Assembly (NCBI RefSeq): GCF_036324505.1
Contig: NC_086352.1
Span: 7,274,501-7,338,500 of the forward strand
DNA length: 64,000 bases
From: Eleginops maclovinus
Taxonomy: Eukaryota; Chordata; Actinopteri; Perciformes; Eleginopidae
Direction of reading: 5' to 3'
Positions 1-12,344 of the stretch are shown piece by piece (position 1 is the first letter of the stretch; each line of letters begins with the position of its first letter). Position numbers and translations under genes: made by a program. The notes beneath the pieces were generated by a model that saw only the letters and a list, made by a program, of their open reading frames with translations, was not told where the DNA came from and searched no databases.

Positions 1-1580
1 GGGTTACTGATACAAATATTACCTCATTCCTTTCAGTCAAGTTCAGATCAACCTCAATGTTTTAATTTTCAACAATAAGAAAACAACATATACAGTATAT
101 GAGATCTAAAATGTGAATAACTTTGGGGTTACTGTAACATATATTACCTATTTGCTGTGAGTCTAATGTAGTTTGAAGGTGGGCTAATTTGACCCCTTCT
201 GTACAGTATTTAGAGGCTTCGGTGGAGCATTACATGTTGATGCTTCAGGAATAGAGACCATCCTCTAACACCCTGTGAACTGCAGAGCGTGACCTTTCGT
301 CCATAAATTATGACACTGGGCCAATACTATAATCTGTCTTGAGAGGATTATTCTTACATAAAACCTGTTCACTCACCTGATTTGACTCCTCATCTGAGTG
401 TATTCAACTCCACTTTGGTTTGGACTAGCATTACTTCCAGACCACACTCAAAACGTGCATGAAAAAAGGATTATATGTGAACATTTCTCACCCACATGCG
501 TTGTGTTAGGGAACATGTGTTATTGTGAATGAATTCCCAGAACAGAAATGTGAACAAAGCCCGGTTCTTGTTTCATTTTGCCATCATAAGGTCAAAGGCT
601 TTTGCAGAGGGATATTTTTTATCACTACATAAATACAAAAAACTGCCTTTAAAAAGTCATTTTAAGCATGTTTTATTTTTTTACTAATAAAGTGTGTATA
701 AATGAGTGAGAGGAGGCTGTGTAAAAAGAGAGGAATGAAAATGAACAGTTTGGTGTGTGTGAGAGATCTTTGCTGTGAGAGAAGGAGATAAAACAGCCTT
801 TAAAGTAATGTATTGTTAAATGTCATGTTGTACACACTTCAGGTTACTAGGGTATGAAATGGGTCATTTTCATCGTTTGAAAAGTTTCAAACTCTTCACT
901 TGAGTAAAAGTACTAAGGCCATGCTGTAAAAATACTTAATTTCAAGTAAAAGTACTGCATCGATAATGGTATGAAGGGAAAGTGTTTAAAAACGATAAGA
1001 AACATGTACTTAAGGAGTAAAAGTATTCATTGCAGAGAAAAACAAAACATATTTTAATATTTTTAATGTTCAAATTTAAGAAACTGGTACTCTGAAAGAT
1101 TTTTGGACAAAACTCTTCTTAATTCTAATTAATTTACTGTTAACCCACTAATTGTCTTTGTTGCTTAAATATGATGTTGAGTGGTTTAATCTGATACCAA
1201 ATAACCATATTTTAAAGGTTTTTCCTGTATTGTGTGTCAAAATCTGAAATGATACACTAAATCTGTAATACAAAGGATGTGTCGTAAAAAGTACGAAAGC
1301 AATGCTTCCAAAATGCGGTACAGTGGAAGTTTAACGTAGTATAAAATGTAAACCCTAAGGTAAAAAAGTACCACAAATGTGTACTGAAGGATAGTACTCG
1401 ACTAAATGTACTTAGTTACTTTCAACCACTGGTAAGCATGGCCACTGGCTCAGTACTGTAATCCATCTGGAGAGGATTGATGTTATTCAAAACCTTATCA
1501 CTGTCAGATGTTAAAATACATTACTTTCCACCAAACACCATAACGTAACGTAACTCAGTAAGTATCTGCACATTTCTGAC
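1..1580. other. Intron / 3' part of the GCAP locus, no exon seen
   Basis: AT-rich sequence downstream (on the minus strand) of GCAP exon 2. The two C-terminal EF-hand exons expected for this family were looked for on the minus strand and not found, so they must lie beyond position 1. About 880-1440 holds a copy of the dispersed fish repeat rich in AGTAC/AAGTA words (described at 12345). The first 800 bases show nothing else I recognise. Confidence 0.5.
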
Positions 1581-2242
1581 CTTTATGATGCGCTTCACTT
1601 CATGTCTGTCCAGCTTGCCGTTCCCGTCCTTGTCGTACAACTTGAAGGACCACTTTAGTCGGTCTTCAATATTCCCTCTTAAGATTAAGTGAAGAGCTGC
1701 GACATACTCGATGAAATCCAGAGCGTTATCCTGCAAATCAGAAATAAGGAATACTTTAGTGCACAATAACTTGCGTTCACAGCAGCAAACTTTCGTTGTT
1801 AGAGCTTGCTCACAAATGTGTTTACTGTGGCTGTAGCTAAATGGTTGAATTGAATTAAATGTATTATTTCAACAGATTTCCCTTAACTGCATCAGGTTAG
1901 TTGAAAGCAATAATATACGGTTTATTTAAAATGTATATTATTGCTCTCAACTGACCTAATACAGTTATATGAAATCTGTTGACATAATACATTTAACTCA
2001 ACGATGTGTAACTGTTTCTACAATGAGAGACTGTTGCTTCTTTTTACGTGATTTGTGTCGAAGGAGTGGAATATCGTCTCGATGTAGAGCGACTCTTCTT
2101 CTGAGGAGCTCGGGACCCCGAAGATCCTCTTGAACTCGTGCAGGTGCAGGGCCCCGCTGGGACACTCCTTCATAAAAATGATGCAAAGATCCTGAATTTG
2201 TGCCAAATCCATCTCTTCACTGCTGCTCTCCTCCTGCCCCAT
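1581..2242 (-). CDS. Guanylate cyclase activating protein (GCAP), exons 1-2, partial
   Basis: Calcium sensor that, in photoreceptors, activates membrane guanylate cyclase when calcium is low. Exon 1 is 2048-2242 (195 nt, phase 0, donor GTAAAA) and exon 2 is 1581-1730 (150 nt, acceptor TTTGCAG, donor GTCAGA). The start follows the family: Met-Gly for N-myristoylation. Residues about 27-31 hold the ECPSG motif of the non-binding EF-1. The EF-2 loop spans the splice junction (DTNH then DNALDFIE) and has Asn where the loop glycine usually sits. EF-3 is canonical ([12 protein letters not shown]). EF-4 and the C-terminus lie outside the window. The intron carries a fold-back element. Family assignment is firm; which fish GCAP paralogue this is cannot be told from 115 residues. 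Confidence 0.85.
1850..2001. repeat. Fold-back (MITE-like) element in GCAP intron 1
   Basis: Two arms of about 70 bp (roughly 1850-1919 and 1930-2001) are inverted copies of each other with few mismatches, both containing TCAACAGATTT and GCAATAATATA words, separated by about 10 bp. The size and near-complete inverted repeat suggest a short non-autonomous DNA transposon. It ends about 45 bp from the exon 1 donor. Confidence 0.75.
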
Positions 2243-3060
2243 GGTGCAGTAAAAAAAAAAGAGGAGGGTTTAAACAATTTTTGAGGGATAGTTTGGCTTC
2301 TGATTCTAAGATCCCCGATGCGTAAGGCTCACTCTCTCTAATCAAAGTGAGGAGCTGGCAGAGGGACGGCAGGCTGCTAATGGGTCAATCCTATTACCTC
2401 GTTAATCACTTGATCTTTAGCCAACAAGGGGTTGTCCAAGTAGGTCTGAAAATCTGGCAAAACTGCTGCCACCATTGCCAAGAACTTTGATACAGTGGTG
2501 TCTACTTGATCAAAGAGAAGAAAGTCAATTAAAGACAGCTGACTTTACCATCAGCTGTCTGTTTGCAGAGATCCTGTGCAATCCTGTGTGCTATCCTAAA
2601 AGGAGCACTACAATAACACACAGGGAGTAGAGAGCAGGGCTATCACTTTGGAATTGTTATTCATAATATTAATAAGGCACAGGCTTCGTTTTGATGAGAC
2701 GTTTAATATTTCAGTCCATGCGACTTATAGAAATACAGCGCACACAAATCTTTATCCTGTTGTTTGGAAAAAACAGTGCATCCAATACCAGATGTTGAGG
2801 CCTGTACAGACAATTGAGAGTTAAAATGAGAACCGAATCAGAATTGTAATTGCAGTTTATAAGACTATGTCCATGATGTGTGATCATTGAGGTATTTCAC
2901 TTTTTCCGTTTTTGACCACATTTGGTACTTCAGATTCATATTATATTAGAAAATCAACTTATAAATGATGATGTATTAATTAAGATACCTGGCACTACAT
3001 TTACCAGCTGCAAATTAAAATGATGAAAAACAACCACTATTTATATACTTTTTATAATCC
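2243..3060. other. Upstream region of the GCAP gene
   Basis: About 800 bases that should hold the GCAP promoter. There is no clear TATA box or CpG-rich core. Nothing else is recognised. Confidence 0.3.
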
Positions 3061-3073
3061 AGAGATATAATAC

Positions 3074-3345
3074 ATGTTTGTCAGGGTTTGGGGAAATAGG
3101 ACCCAAGTGCAGCAACAAAGGGAGGCAGGTATGGGTACAAACGAAATGCGAGCTTTAATCCAAAAGCTGTTTTACAACAATACGAAGTTAGGAAAAATCC
3201 AGGACATGAAAAACACTTGACTTGAACACATGAAGACGATAAATCCAGGACATGAAAAACACTTGACTTGATACATGAAAGACGACAACGAACTGACAGA
3301 GAACACAAGGTGAAGCAGGACTAAATACAAAGACACTAATCACAA
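3074..3345. repeat. Dispersed repeat fragment with internal tandem duplication
   Basis: Begins TGTCAGGGTTTGGGG and runs through a GGACCCAAGTGCAG stretch that looks like one end of a fish LTR or DNA element. It contains a 30-bp unit (AAATCCAGGACATGAAAAAC and on) twice, at about 3191 and 3241. No coding potential. Class is uncertain. Confidence 0.45.
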
Positions 3346-4560
<1,215 letters not shown>

Positions 4561-7500
4561 CTACTCCACGATCCCAGCGATGTGGAGGTAAACTTCAGGG
4601 CCGGACAGCGAGGTGGTGTGGTCTACGTGAGGACTGCCGGCCTGCTGGATAAACTGCTGCAGCTCACACTGCCTCAGCTCCTTGTTCAGCTCCTCCATCA
4701 TCTCCCATCTGCCCTACAGCAAGCAGGAACATTACATCACCAACAGAACCAACCAGCCCAATACATTTGGTAGAGGGAGATTTAATCGCTCAGAATTGCA
4801 AACAGTTATTAACGGACAAGGCTTTATAGTGTGGTGCAGGAACGAGTCCTAAACCCTGACATGAGTCTGCCTTTTAGATCTTCCTCATCCCCCTTCTGGA
4901 AGTTAATGTACTTTGGAATATGTTTTTGTTTGTTGGCCTGAAATAAGGTCTGTTGTCAACACAAGCTGAAGATATTTTAATTCTACAACATAAAATGCGT
5001 CAGTAAATATCCCAATTTAAAAATGGTGGCTGCTAACATTAGCCGCCTTTAGCTTAGCGGTGGTGACGTGAAGTCATGTGACCGTGCTGTAGTTCCTTTA
5101 AAGCCCAACATTAGCCTCCTTTAGCTTAGCGGTGGTGACGTGAAGTCATGTGACCGTGCTGTAGTTCCTTTATAGCCCAACATTAGCCTCCTTTAGCTTA
5201 GCGGTGGTGACGTGAAGTCATGTTACCGTGCTGTAGTTCCTTTAAAGCCCAACATTAGCCTCCTTTAGCTTAGCGGTGGTGACGTGAAGTCATGTGACCG
5301 TGCTGTAGTTCCTTTATAGCCCAACATTAGCCTCCTTTAGCTTAGCGGTGGTGACGTGAAGTCATGTTACCGTGCTGTAGTTCCTTTATAGCCCAACATT
5401 AGCCACCTTTAGCTTAGCGGTGGTGATGTGAAGTCATGTGACCGTGCTGTAGTTCCTTTATAGCCCAACATTAGCTTCCTTTAGCTTAGTGGTGGTGACG
5501 TGAAGTCATGTGACCGTGCTGTAGTTCCTTTAAAGCCCAACATTAGCCTCCTTTAGCTTAGCGGTGGTGACGTGAAGTCATGTGACCGTGCTGTAGTTCC
5601 TTTATAGCCCAACATCAGCTTTTTACTTCAAAAATCATAAAGTGGTGTTAATATATGGAGATTATCCTGCTGAACAGAACGTGTAGGTATCATAAACGTG
5701 TGTTTGCCACAGAGATTTTTTCTTGCAATAATAATGTAGTGATAATACATCATCACTGCACCACCTTATGGTCCACATCTGATGAAAAGTCCCATGTTGC
5801 ACTGGGCATGGAGACCCAACTGAATGTAAAACACTACATTTACTCAAGTAAAAAGTTGAGGTACGTTCCATTTTATAGCCAATATTGTCACAAAATATAA
5901 ATAAGCAAATTAAACTATAAAGAAAGCGATGTATTAAGATATCCAGCAGCAGTAAATACAGTTAATAAAATGAGCTCCACATTTACCAGCTGTGATGAAC
6001 ACATTAATATTTCATTTATCGTAATCCAGCACGTTACACACAATAGGCACTTTTACTTTTTAGTACTTTGAGTATGTCAATGATTTTGTACTTGTACTTA
6101 ACTAATATTTTGAATTCATGCGAGTTGTGAAAGAGTATTGTTACAATTCAGTATTGTTGGTCTTACTAAAAGGTCTTAATACTTTTTCCCCGGGCGCTGC
6201 ACGGTAGCTGCCCACTGCTCCTAGTACTAGGATGGGTTAAATGCAGAGGACCAATTTCACTGTGAGTGCTCTGCTGTGTGCATGTACAGTATGTGACAAA
6301 TAAAGAGGTTTCATCCTCCGATTCTACTTCTTCTACTACCTCTGGCTCTGGGTGACATGTACTTCATGTACTTCATCAACAATATACATACACTTTAGTT
6401 TTTTTTAATCAAGTGTTATGCAACGAATGGAAATGGAAAGTGAAGAAGAGGCCACAGAAGAGTATTTAAGTACAGTACTTAGTAGTAAATGTGCTGTCCA
6501 ACATTGGAAGCTGGAGGAGTTTTACCTGCCGCCTTGCTTGAGCATTTTTTATTTCCCTCCGTGTTTGTGACAGCGTTGCCTCTAGTTCTGCTTCCTGCTG
6601 CAGGCGGAGGTGCAGCTCCTGCTTCAGGCCCTCCTCCGGTTGCACAGTGCCCGCCCGAGAGCTTTGTTTCTGGGCTTGGAGCTGAATGTCCTGCTCTAGA
6701 TGTGCAGATTGGGACTGGAGGTCCTCGATCCGATAAATGTGATCGTCCATTGACGAGTGAATCTGGGGCAGACGACTGTGCAAATCTGTTGATAACAGTT
6801 AAAGCAGCAACGATTAGTCAAACCTTAAAAACAATTGCATCCTTTATGTTAGATTTTCTTTTAATTCAGGATTTGAAACGCCTTCATTGATATTTCCAAT
6901 ATATTTCTTCACTTTAATTTCTTCCAAAAAGAATGAAGAATACAATTTAAGAACTAAGAAAAAAGGTGAAATAAAAACAGTTAATAGAAAATATTACACA
7001 GTTTAATTTAACTTATTGATTTGAGCTGCTGTAAAAGGTGGCTCTGCAAAAACTCCAGTGCATATATGAGGACGATTTCAGATGTTAAATTACTTTTATG
7101 TATGAATAGCTTTTGCCAAACTCACAGTACACATAGTCATAATTTGGGGCAAATGAGTGCATACAATCAAACTTCATAAGTATGAAAGAGTTCTGGTTAA
7201 AAACACTGGCGATTCAGTTTGAAATCTTATTTTCTGTCAATGAAAAATATAATAATACATTATAATAAACGTTTTTTTACCCTTATATTACACTGTATGC
7301 TGTTGCGATACCCAAAACTCAACTAGGGACCAAAGAGATCAAAGTGGTACTTTCTTTTCTTTTTATTTAAGTTTTGCACATACCACAGGAACAAGAATCA
7401 GGAATTAAGTGATGCTTTCCATCGCACTAGAGATAGTTGGATTATCTTCTAGACGAACAAGTTGAAAATACCTGATCTTTAGATAAATCAGTAATAAAAA

Positions 7501-8519
7501 TTGTAGTGGAAATATCACAATGAATCACATTCTGGTGAAAAATGAACAAATATTGAAGTTAAACCAAAGTTCTGTTATTTAATGAAGAGTCGAAGCGTTC
7601 AACAGAATCAATCAATGGACAGACAACCTGCACTTAATGTAGTACAAGGAATGTGACCAAGATTTCACAGAAGACAAGTCATTTATACAGAGAAACAGGA
7701 AACAAAGGGGGACAGAAAACTAAATCATTTACATGACAGCCTCCAAAAAAAGTCAGAGATGTGTATTAAAGGTGTGAAAAAGGTCACAGTGAGTGAGCCA
7801 AGGCAAAACCAAGTATACAAAGAACTGAATGAGACTTAAATGATACAGTTCCACAACAAAAATAATCGGAAATGACAGTCCTACCTTGTTCTCTGTCCAT
7901 CTCTTCATGTAACTGCTGCTCCCACTGCTCCCTTTGCATGAGGTCTGCCTGGTTCTGCATCAGACGCTGCTCCAGGTCCTCCAGTTCTGCTTCCAGGACC
8001 GGGGTGAGACTGGGAACTGTGGCCTGTAGTCCTCTCCAGCATCTCAGCCTCTTGCTCCAGCGCCTCAAGCCGCAAGTCCAGATCCTGCAGCCTCCTCTGC
8101 TGCTGCAGGATCTGTTTGAACACCTCTTCTTTGGAGGAAGAGGAGGGTGGGTCCAGGAAAGAGACGGGGGAGGCTCTGGGTTCTGGGGAGGCTCGGGGCG
8201 ACGGAGACCAGCCCCTGTTTGGTTTGCTCCTCTTGGGATGTGTGGAGGGACCCAGGCTGAAGCTAAGAGCTTTGTGTGGGTCACTGCGTTTAAGCGCCTC
8301 TGGTTCTGGGGGTCTGTGCAGGGGGAAACGTCTCTCTCTGGTGGGGGTTTCCTTACCCTCACTGAGGCTGGGGCCGTTCCTCCGCAGAACGAACTGGACC
8401 TCTGCTGCCTGCTGCCCCAGCTGAGCCAGGTGCTCGAGAGGACGTTCATCCGCAACCAGCTGCCTCTCTGTCCCCCGAAGCTTCAAGATGAGAATATAAC
8501 GTCCCGTCTGACCTAGGGG

Positions 8520-8561
<42 letters not shown>

Positions 8562-9233
8562 CCAACCAACCAATCAATCAATCCTTCAATCAATCCATCA
8601 ATCCATCAATCCACCAACCAACCAACCAACCAACCAATCAATCAATCAATCAATCATCATAGTTTATTTATAACGCCCCAAATCACACATTTTACATTTA
8701 TGTCAGGGATCTTTACAGTTCCTACAGAATAACAATATGATTCCCTCTGTCATAAGACACTCACATTGGAAAAGGAAAAACTCCCAAAGAAACCCTCCAG
8801 TTAATGGGGATAAAATGGCAGAAAACTCGAGGAGAGCAACAGAAGAGGGAACCGGGAAGATGCTGCCTTCAGGGTCAGCCTGCCAAAATATAACATCCCT
8901 GACCCAAAACTGAACACTTGTAATTCCACCTGCTCATCATTTCAAAGGTTCAAAGTACAGCATAAAAGAAATGATGAAAATGATATCACAACAACACTAA
9001 ATAGTTATTTATAAACTGTAATAATCACCTTAAAGACAATTGATGAGGTTTGATTATCCTGACATACCATCACCAAAACAACCAAATAAAATAATGTTGT
9101 TTTTATTTCGACTAAATTTAGGAGCCCTACCGATTGCTTGTGCGAGCGCTATGACCACGTCCTGACAGGAAGTGTTTTCTGATAGGCCGCACACCACTCT
9201 GACCACGCCCTGCACCCACACCTTCAGCTCCAT
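4561..9233 (-). CDS. rassf7: RASSF7-like Ras-association domain protein (one frame break)
   Basis: N-terminal RASSF family scaffold with a Ras-association (RA) domain and coiled coil. Four coding exons with GT/AG borders: 9131-9233 (Met, phase 1), 7885-8512, 6526-6785 and 4561-4713 (stop at 4561-4563). Joined, the RA domain starts MELKVWVQG, continues through ALAQAIGQTGRYI and ends near [14 protein letters not shown] proline/serine-rich linker follows, then a Glu/Gln-rich coiled coil (exons 3-4) and the family C-terminal signature [14 protein letters not shown]. About 380 residues, close to human RASSF7 and shorter than RASSF8. An AG acceptor lies immediately before the ATG, so a 5' UTR exon is expected upstream. 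Exon 7885-8512 is one base out of frame: the N-terminal part reads to about 8035 and the coiled-coil part reads in another frame from about 8040 downward. This could be an assembly error or a real mutation. Confidence 0.88.
4826..5660. repeat. Dispersed element with 8 x 72-bp internal tandem repeats
   Basis: Lies in the last rassf7 intron. The left end (GTGGTGCAGGAACGAGTCC) recurs near 63313 and, inverted, near 56235. The core, about 5031-5615, is eight copies of a 72-bp unit; the word AGCTTAG starts at 5051, 5123, 5195, 5267, 5339, 5411, 5483 and 5555. The right flank (CAAAAATCATAAAGTGGTGTTAA) recurs inverted near 47640. Each unit holds TGACGTGA and TCATGTGA. Non-coding. Confidence 0.85.
5661..6182. 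other. rassf7 intron sequence with AGTACTT-type repeat
   Basis: AT-rich intron. Parts at about 5825-5865 and 6055-6180 resemble the dispersed AGTAC-rich repeat. No exon seen. Confidence 0.4.
6188..6325 (+). repeat. SINE, 3' fragment
   Basis: Shares with the fuller SINE at 55945-56205 the block CCCACTGCTCCTAGTACTAG / GGATGGGTTAAATGCAGAGG and a tail ending in ACAAATAAAGAGG. The tRNA-like head is missing. Confidence 0.75.
6786..7884. other. rassf7 intron between exons 7885-8512 and 6526-6785
   Basis: AT-rich, without recognised exons or clear mobile elements. Confidence 0.5.
8521..8655. repeat. (AATC)n microsatellite
   Basis: Imperfect tetranucleotide run with AACC variants in the middle, starting only 9 bases above the splice acceptor of rassf7 exon 7885-8512, so it crowds the polypyrimidine/branch region. 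Confidence 0.95.
8655..8925. repeat. Dispersed LINE-3'-type fish repeat
   Basis: Contains the widespread teleost block with TTTATTTATAACGCCCCAAA and GGAAAAACTCCCAAAGAAAC followed by GAGAGCAACAGAAGAGGGAA. I know this block as a common interspersed repeat tail in fish; the exact family is not determined. Confidence 0.55.
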
Positions 9234-9574
9234 CTGCAGGGAGACAAACACATACACAAAATGTTACTTAAGTTTAAAAAGAGAGTATTATATACACAGC
9301 ATTACACTTCTCATAACAAACCTACACATATTTATTTGATTAATTTGTCAAATTATACTAACTGGACTTACAGGTCATGTTATTTATCTGTGTCTATGCA
9401 CATTATAGACCAAGGCAAATTCCTAGTACTTGGCAATATACCTTGTTGTGGTAATTACACTTAAATATTCCCTCAGATTTTGGGTATTTTTAAAATCTCA
9501 TTCCTGTGTGTTTTAATTGTGTTTTTTCAATTATTTAATTTAAGTGTTATATTATTTAAAAATATATATTCTTG

Positions 9575-9665
9575 GGCCACGTGACGGTTTGTCAGTTAGT
9601 CGCGTACGTACGTCAGTGCGCGTGCAGCTCTTAGCTGTGTCCGGCTAACAGAGAGGTGGGTTGGG
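9575..9665. promoter_or_regulatory. Putative CpG-rich promoter upstream of rassf7
   Basis: A short CpG-dense island in AT-rich surroundings with CACGTGAC (E-box) and CGTACGTACGTCAG (CRE-half-like) words. It lies about 350 bases upstream of the rassf7 ATG exon, which has an acceptor directly before its start codon. On the minus strand CACTGAC followed by GTACGT could be the donor of the missing 5' UTR exon. It may also fire towards the plus strand. Confidence 0.5.
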
Positions 9666-9906
9666 TACGTTTTTAAAATGTTTAAATAAGTTCGACATTT
9701 GAATTAAAACATATTCTAATAGTGTAATGTAGTTGATTATAATATCAAATGCATTCTGTGTGAATCCTGTGGTTGTTTAAGATCGTTAAACTCCTTACTT
9801 TCATGTTTTTTTGTCTAGAGAATTTAGGCTAATTTTAGAAGTTCCCAAGCTAGCTTACAGATGGCTGTTTTCGTTACATGTATTTATTGTGTTGTTTATT
9901 CAACAG

Positions 9907-9963
9907 ATCCGACTGTCACACAGCGGACACAGTGGAGGGTTTCGTTCATATATTTGACGACAG
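9907..9963 (+). other. Candidate non-coding exon on the plus strand
   Basis: A 57-bp CpG-containing segment flanked by a good acceptor (TTTATTCAACAG) and a good donor (GTATGG), about 250 bases to the right of the CpG-rich block. It may be exon 2 of a divergent transcript. No downstream partner exon was identified. Confidence 0.3.
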
Positions 9964-10815
9964 GTATGGAGATGTTTCCTTTGTTTTAATCTTTATTTTA
10001 TACTTGTTTTATTCAAGGCTTTAAATCCGTTATATTGTAGTGACGGATGTTGTTGCTATGGTAACACTGCAACGCTGTCTGAGTGACCGTTATAGTGTCT
10101 AACATAAAATGCATTTTTAAATGATTTTTTTTGTTCGTTTACATATATATTGGTTTCAATTATGATATTATACCCTAGCTATACACCTCAGTTTTAATGC
10201 AAAAGACAACATTTACTTAAAATGCTCAACTTCATTTAAGATTCAGATTGTTAGCTAATACAAAACATCAGTCAAGCTATCAATAAACAGTGACATATTA
10301 TTGAAGGTTGACATATCTATTACAATGTATTCTCAGTACTTCTTTTACCTCTGTGTATAATGTTTTTGGAGGTTAAACTATCCAATGCCAGATTTCTGAA
10401 TCCTAATAGATAAATAATCCTATAAAAATGCAAAGACCATTTATTCTGTGGTTGTTGTATATTATGTTCATCTTCAAACTTCATTTAAATGTGTGTTTTT
10501 TTGCATTAACACACTGCACACCTCATTTGAACTGGCACACGGAGCATTAACCATTCACAGATAATATAAATGGAAAAACACCTGGGAATAGCAGTTTGCA
10601 ATTACTAATGTAATTGAACAAGTAAGTAAACACTGACAGGTTTCCAAATGTGTAAAAGTTTCTGCCTCCAATCCTGTCCAGACCACATGTAAGCCTGTGG
10701 CCAATTATAATGCTCCCGCTCAAAGTCCAAACTCAGTGTAAAGCAGATACTATGCATTCAGTTAACATACACTAAATGCATTGGCTTCGAGAGTTCATAC
10801 CTTCAGAGTTCTTCA
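9964..10815. other. Unrecognised AT-rich intergenic sequence
   Basis: No gene, RNA or clear repeat found. Confidence 0.4.
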
Positions 10816-10851
10816 AGTTATTGCTGTTTCATCACTGAAACAGCAATAACT
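10816..10851. repeat. Perfect 16-bp inverted repeat with 4-nt loop
   Basis: The left arm 10816-10831 (AGTTATTGCTGTTTCA) and the right arm 10836-10851 are exact reverse complements around TCAC. Isolated; no A-tract or RNA-gene context was recognised. Confidence 0.9.
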
Positions 10852-10899
10852 CTCTGTGTATTTAACCTTAGACCACACATTTTTCATCAGCTTCACGCA

Positions 10900-12344
10900 T
10901 CAGGCGGGTGTGAATTTAGCTTAAGGAAACAGGTGTGTGACAGTGAGGTGGGAAGGAGTGTGTGTGTAGTTTCTGTGTGTTTGCAGGAGAAGACACTCAG
11001 GTTTGCTGAGGGCAGGAATGTGGCAAAACACGCTGACATTCCTGCAGGACTCAGACTCCACCCACGCATACCTCAACTCTCTGTTTACTTCCACTGTTCA
11101 AACTCTCAGTCAGTATCACCAACACAAGATAATCATAGAAACTGCAGCCCGTGTTTATTAAGCTGCATGTAGCCTTATTCATTTAGGCCTAAATCAATCC
11201 CGTAATATTGCCGAAGGACATGACAACATTATATGGCATTACATTTAGCTGACGCCTTTATCCAAGTGCAATAAAACCATGAAGATACAAAATCAGAAAG
11301 CGCTTTCTGTTTACTCCCACTGCTCAAATTCCCTTTCACAGATAAGATAGTCAAAGTTAACTCCTTTGGAAACTAAGGATTTATGTATTTACGTTAACAA
11401 ATAAATTCAATACCTCAAACTACACAAAAATATTAAAATACAACTGAGAAGTTTTATTTCCATCATTCTACATTTGCAAAATAAATGCTTTATTTTCAAG
11501 AAAAACTACACATTTTCCCAAATACTTCTAAAGGCTAAAAATGAACTTTTAAATATTTTTTTCAATTGACGAAATCTTAAATCTAGACACTGTTGTAGGA
11601 GGTGTTTTATATAAATGGTTATTTTCAACTTGTTTTGTTAGGTTGATCGTATGTGCTCCTTGTCCCAGGCTTATATCGGTCTTATGTTAGAGGTCTGCAA
11701 AATAATTATAAGCTAATTAAACCTAAAGAATATCATATACACATTTATATTATATTCAAATGAAACCAAAATTGTAAATATGAATGCCCTTCAGTGCTAG
11801 ATTTAAACTTATTGAGCCACAAATAATGCTTTTCATCACGTACAACAATTAACAGTTAAGTCTTTTCCCTTACTATTGAAGAAATAACATTATGAGAAAG
11901 GAATAAGCGTCAGTATGAATTTAAAAACACTTACCGTTTAGATTAAACTTCTCTCACTTTCATTGATGATTTTTTCTTCTCACAAGTGTGCGTTCAGGCT
12001 GTGACACAACAATTCACCTACTGTAAAGACACTCTAGAGGAGGAGGAGTGAAGATGAGGAATGCAGCCTTACTGGATATGCTGCATGAAAAGTGATGTCA
12101 CTCTGAAAAGCCAGGAGGTATTTAAATACACTCACCCATCCACTTTCACCTCAGAGGAAAATATAGTTATTTTTACGGCTCCACATTTATCTTTGCTGCT
12201 GAATTTACTCTGCAGATTTAGATTGGGTGGGATCATAACGAATCTCTCTTTAAAAAAAAAAACTTCTTTATATTCCTTCATAAAAATCCCCCAAACTCAA
12301 TCAATCAATGGATGAAATACAAACATCTTATTCTTAAGTAATAG
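10900..12344. other. Decayed copy of gvin 5'-region sequence
   Basis: Blocks at about 11060-11150 (CTCAGTCAGTATCACC and following) match 23310-23390. A minus-strand donor at 11933-11934 (AAACG then GTAAGTG) has a counterpart at 23593-23594 (AAAAG then GTGAGTA). A block at about 12150-12300 recurs in decayed form at 12790-12960. The region therefore looks like a remnant 5' exon/promoter block of the duplicated immune unit. 11235-11262 is a reversed fish repeat tail (see 54325). No open gene. Confidence 0.4.

Noticed and set aside
5031..5615. CRISPR-like array because of regular 72-bp spacing
   Set aside because: The whole unit repeats with no unique spacers, in a vertebrate genome; it is a minisatellite.
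7784..8455. Long minus-strand frame of 223 codons as a separate gene
   Set aside because: Only its last part (coiled coil) is protein-like; it is the shifted frame of rassf7 exon 3 plus intron.
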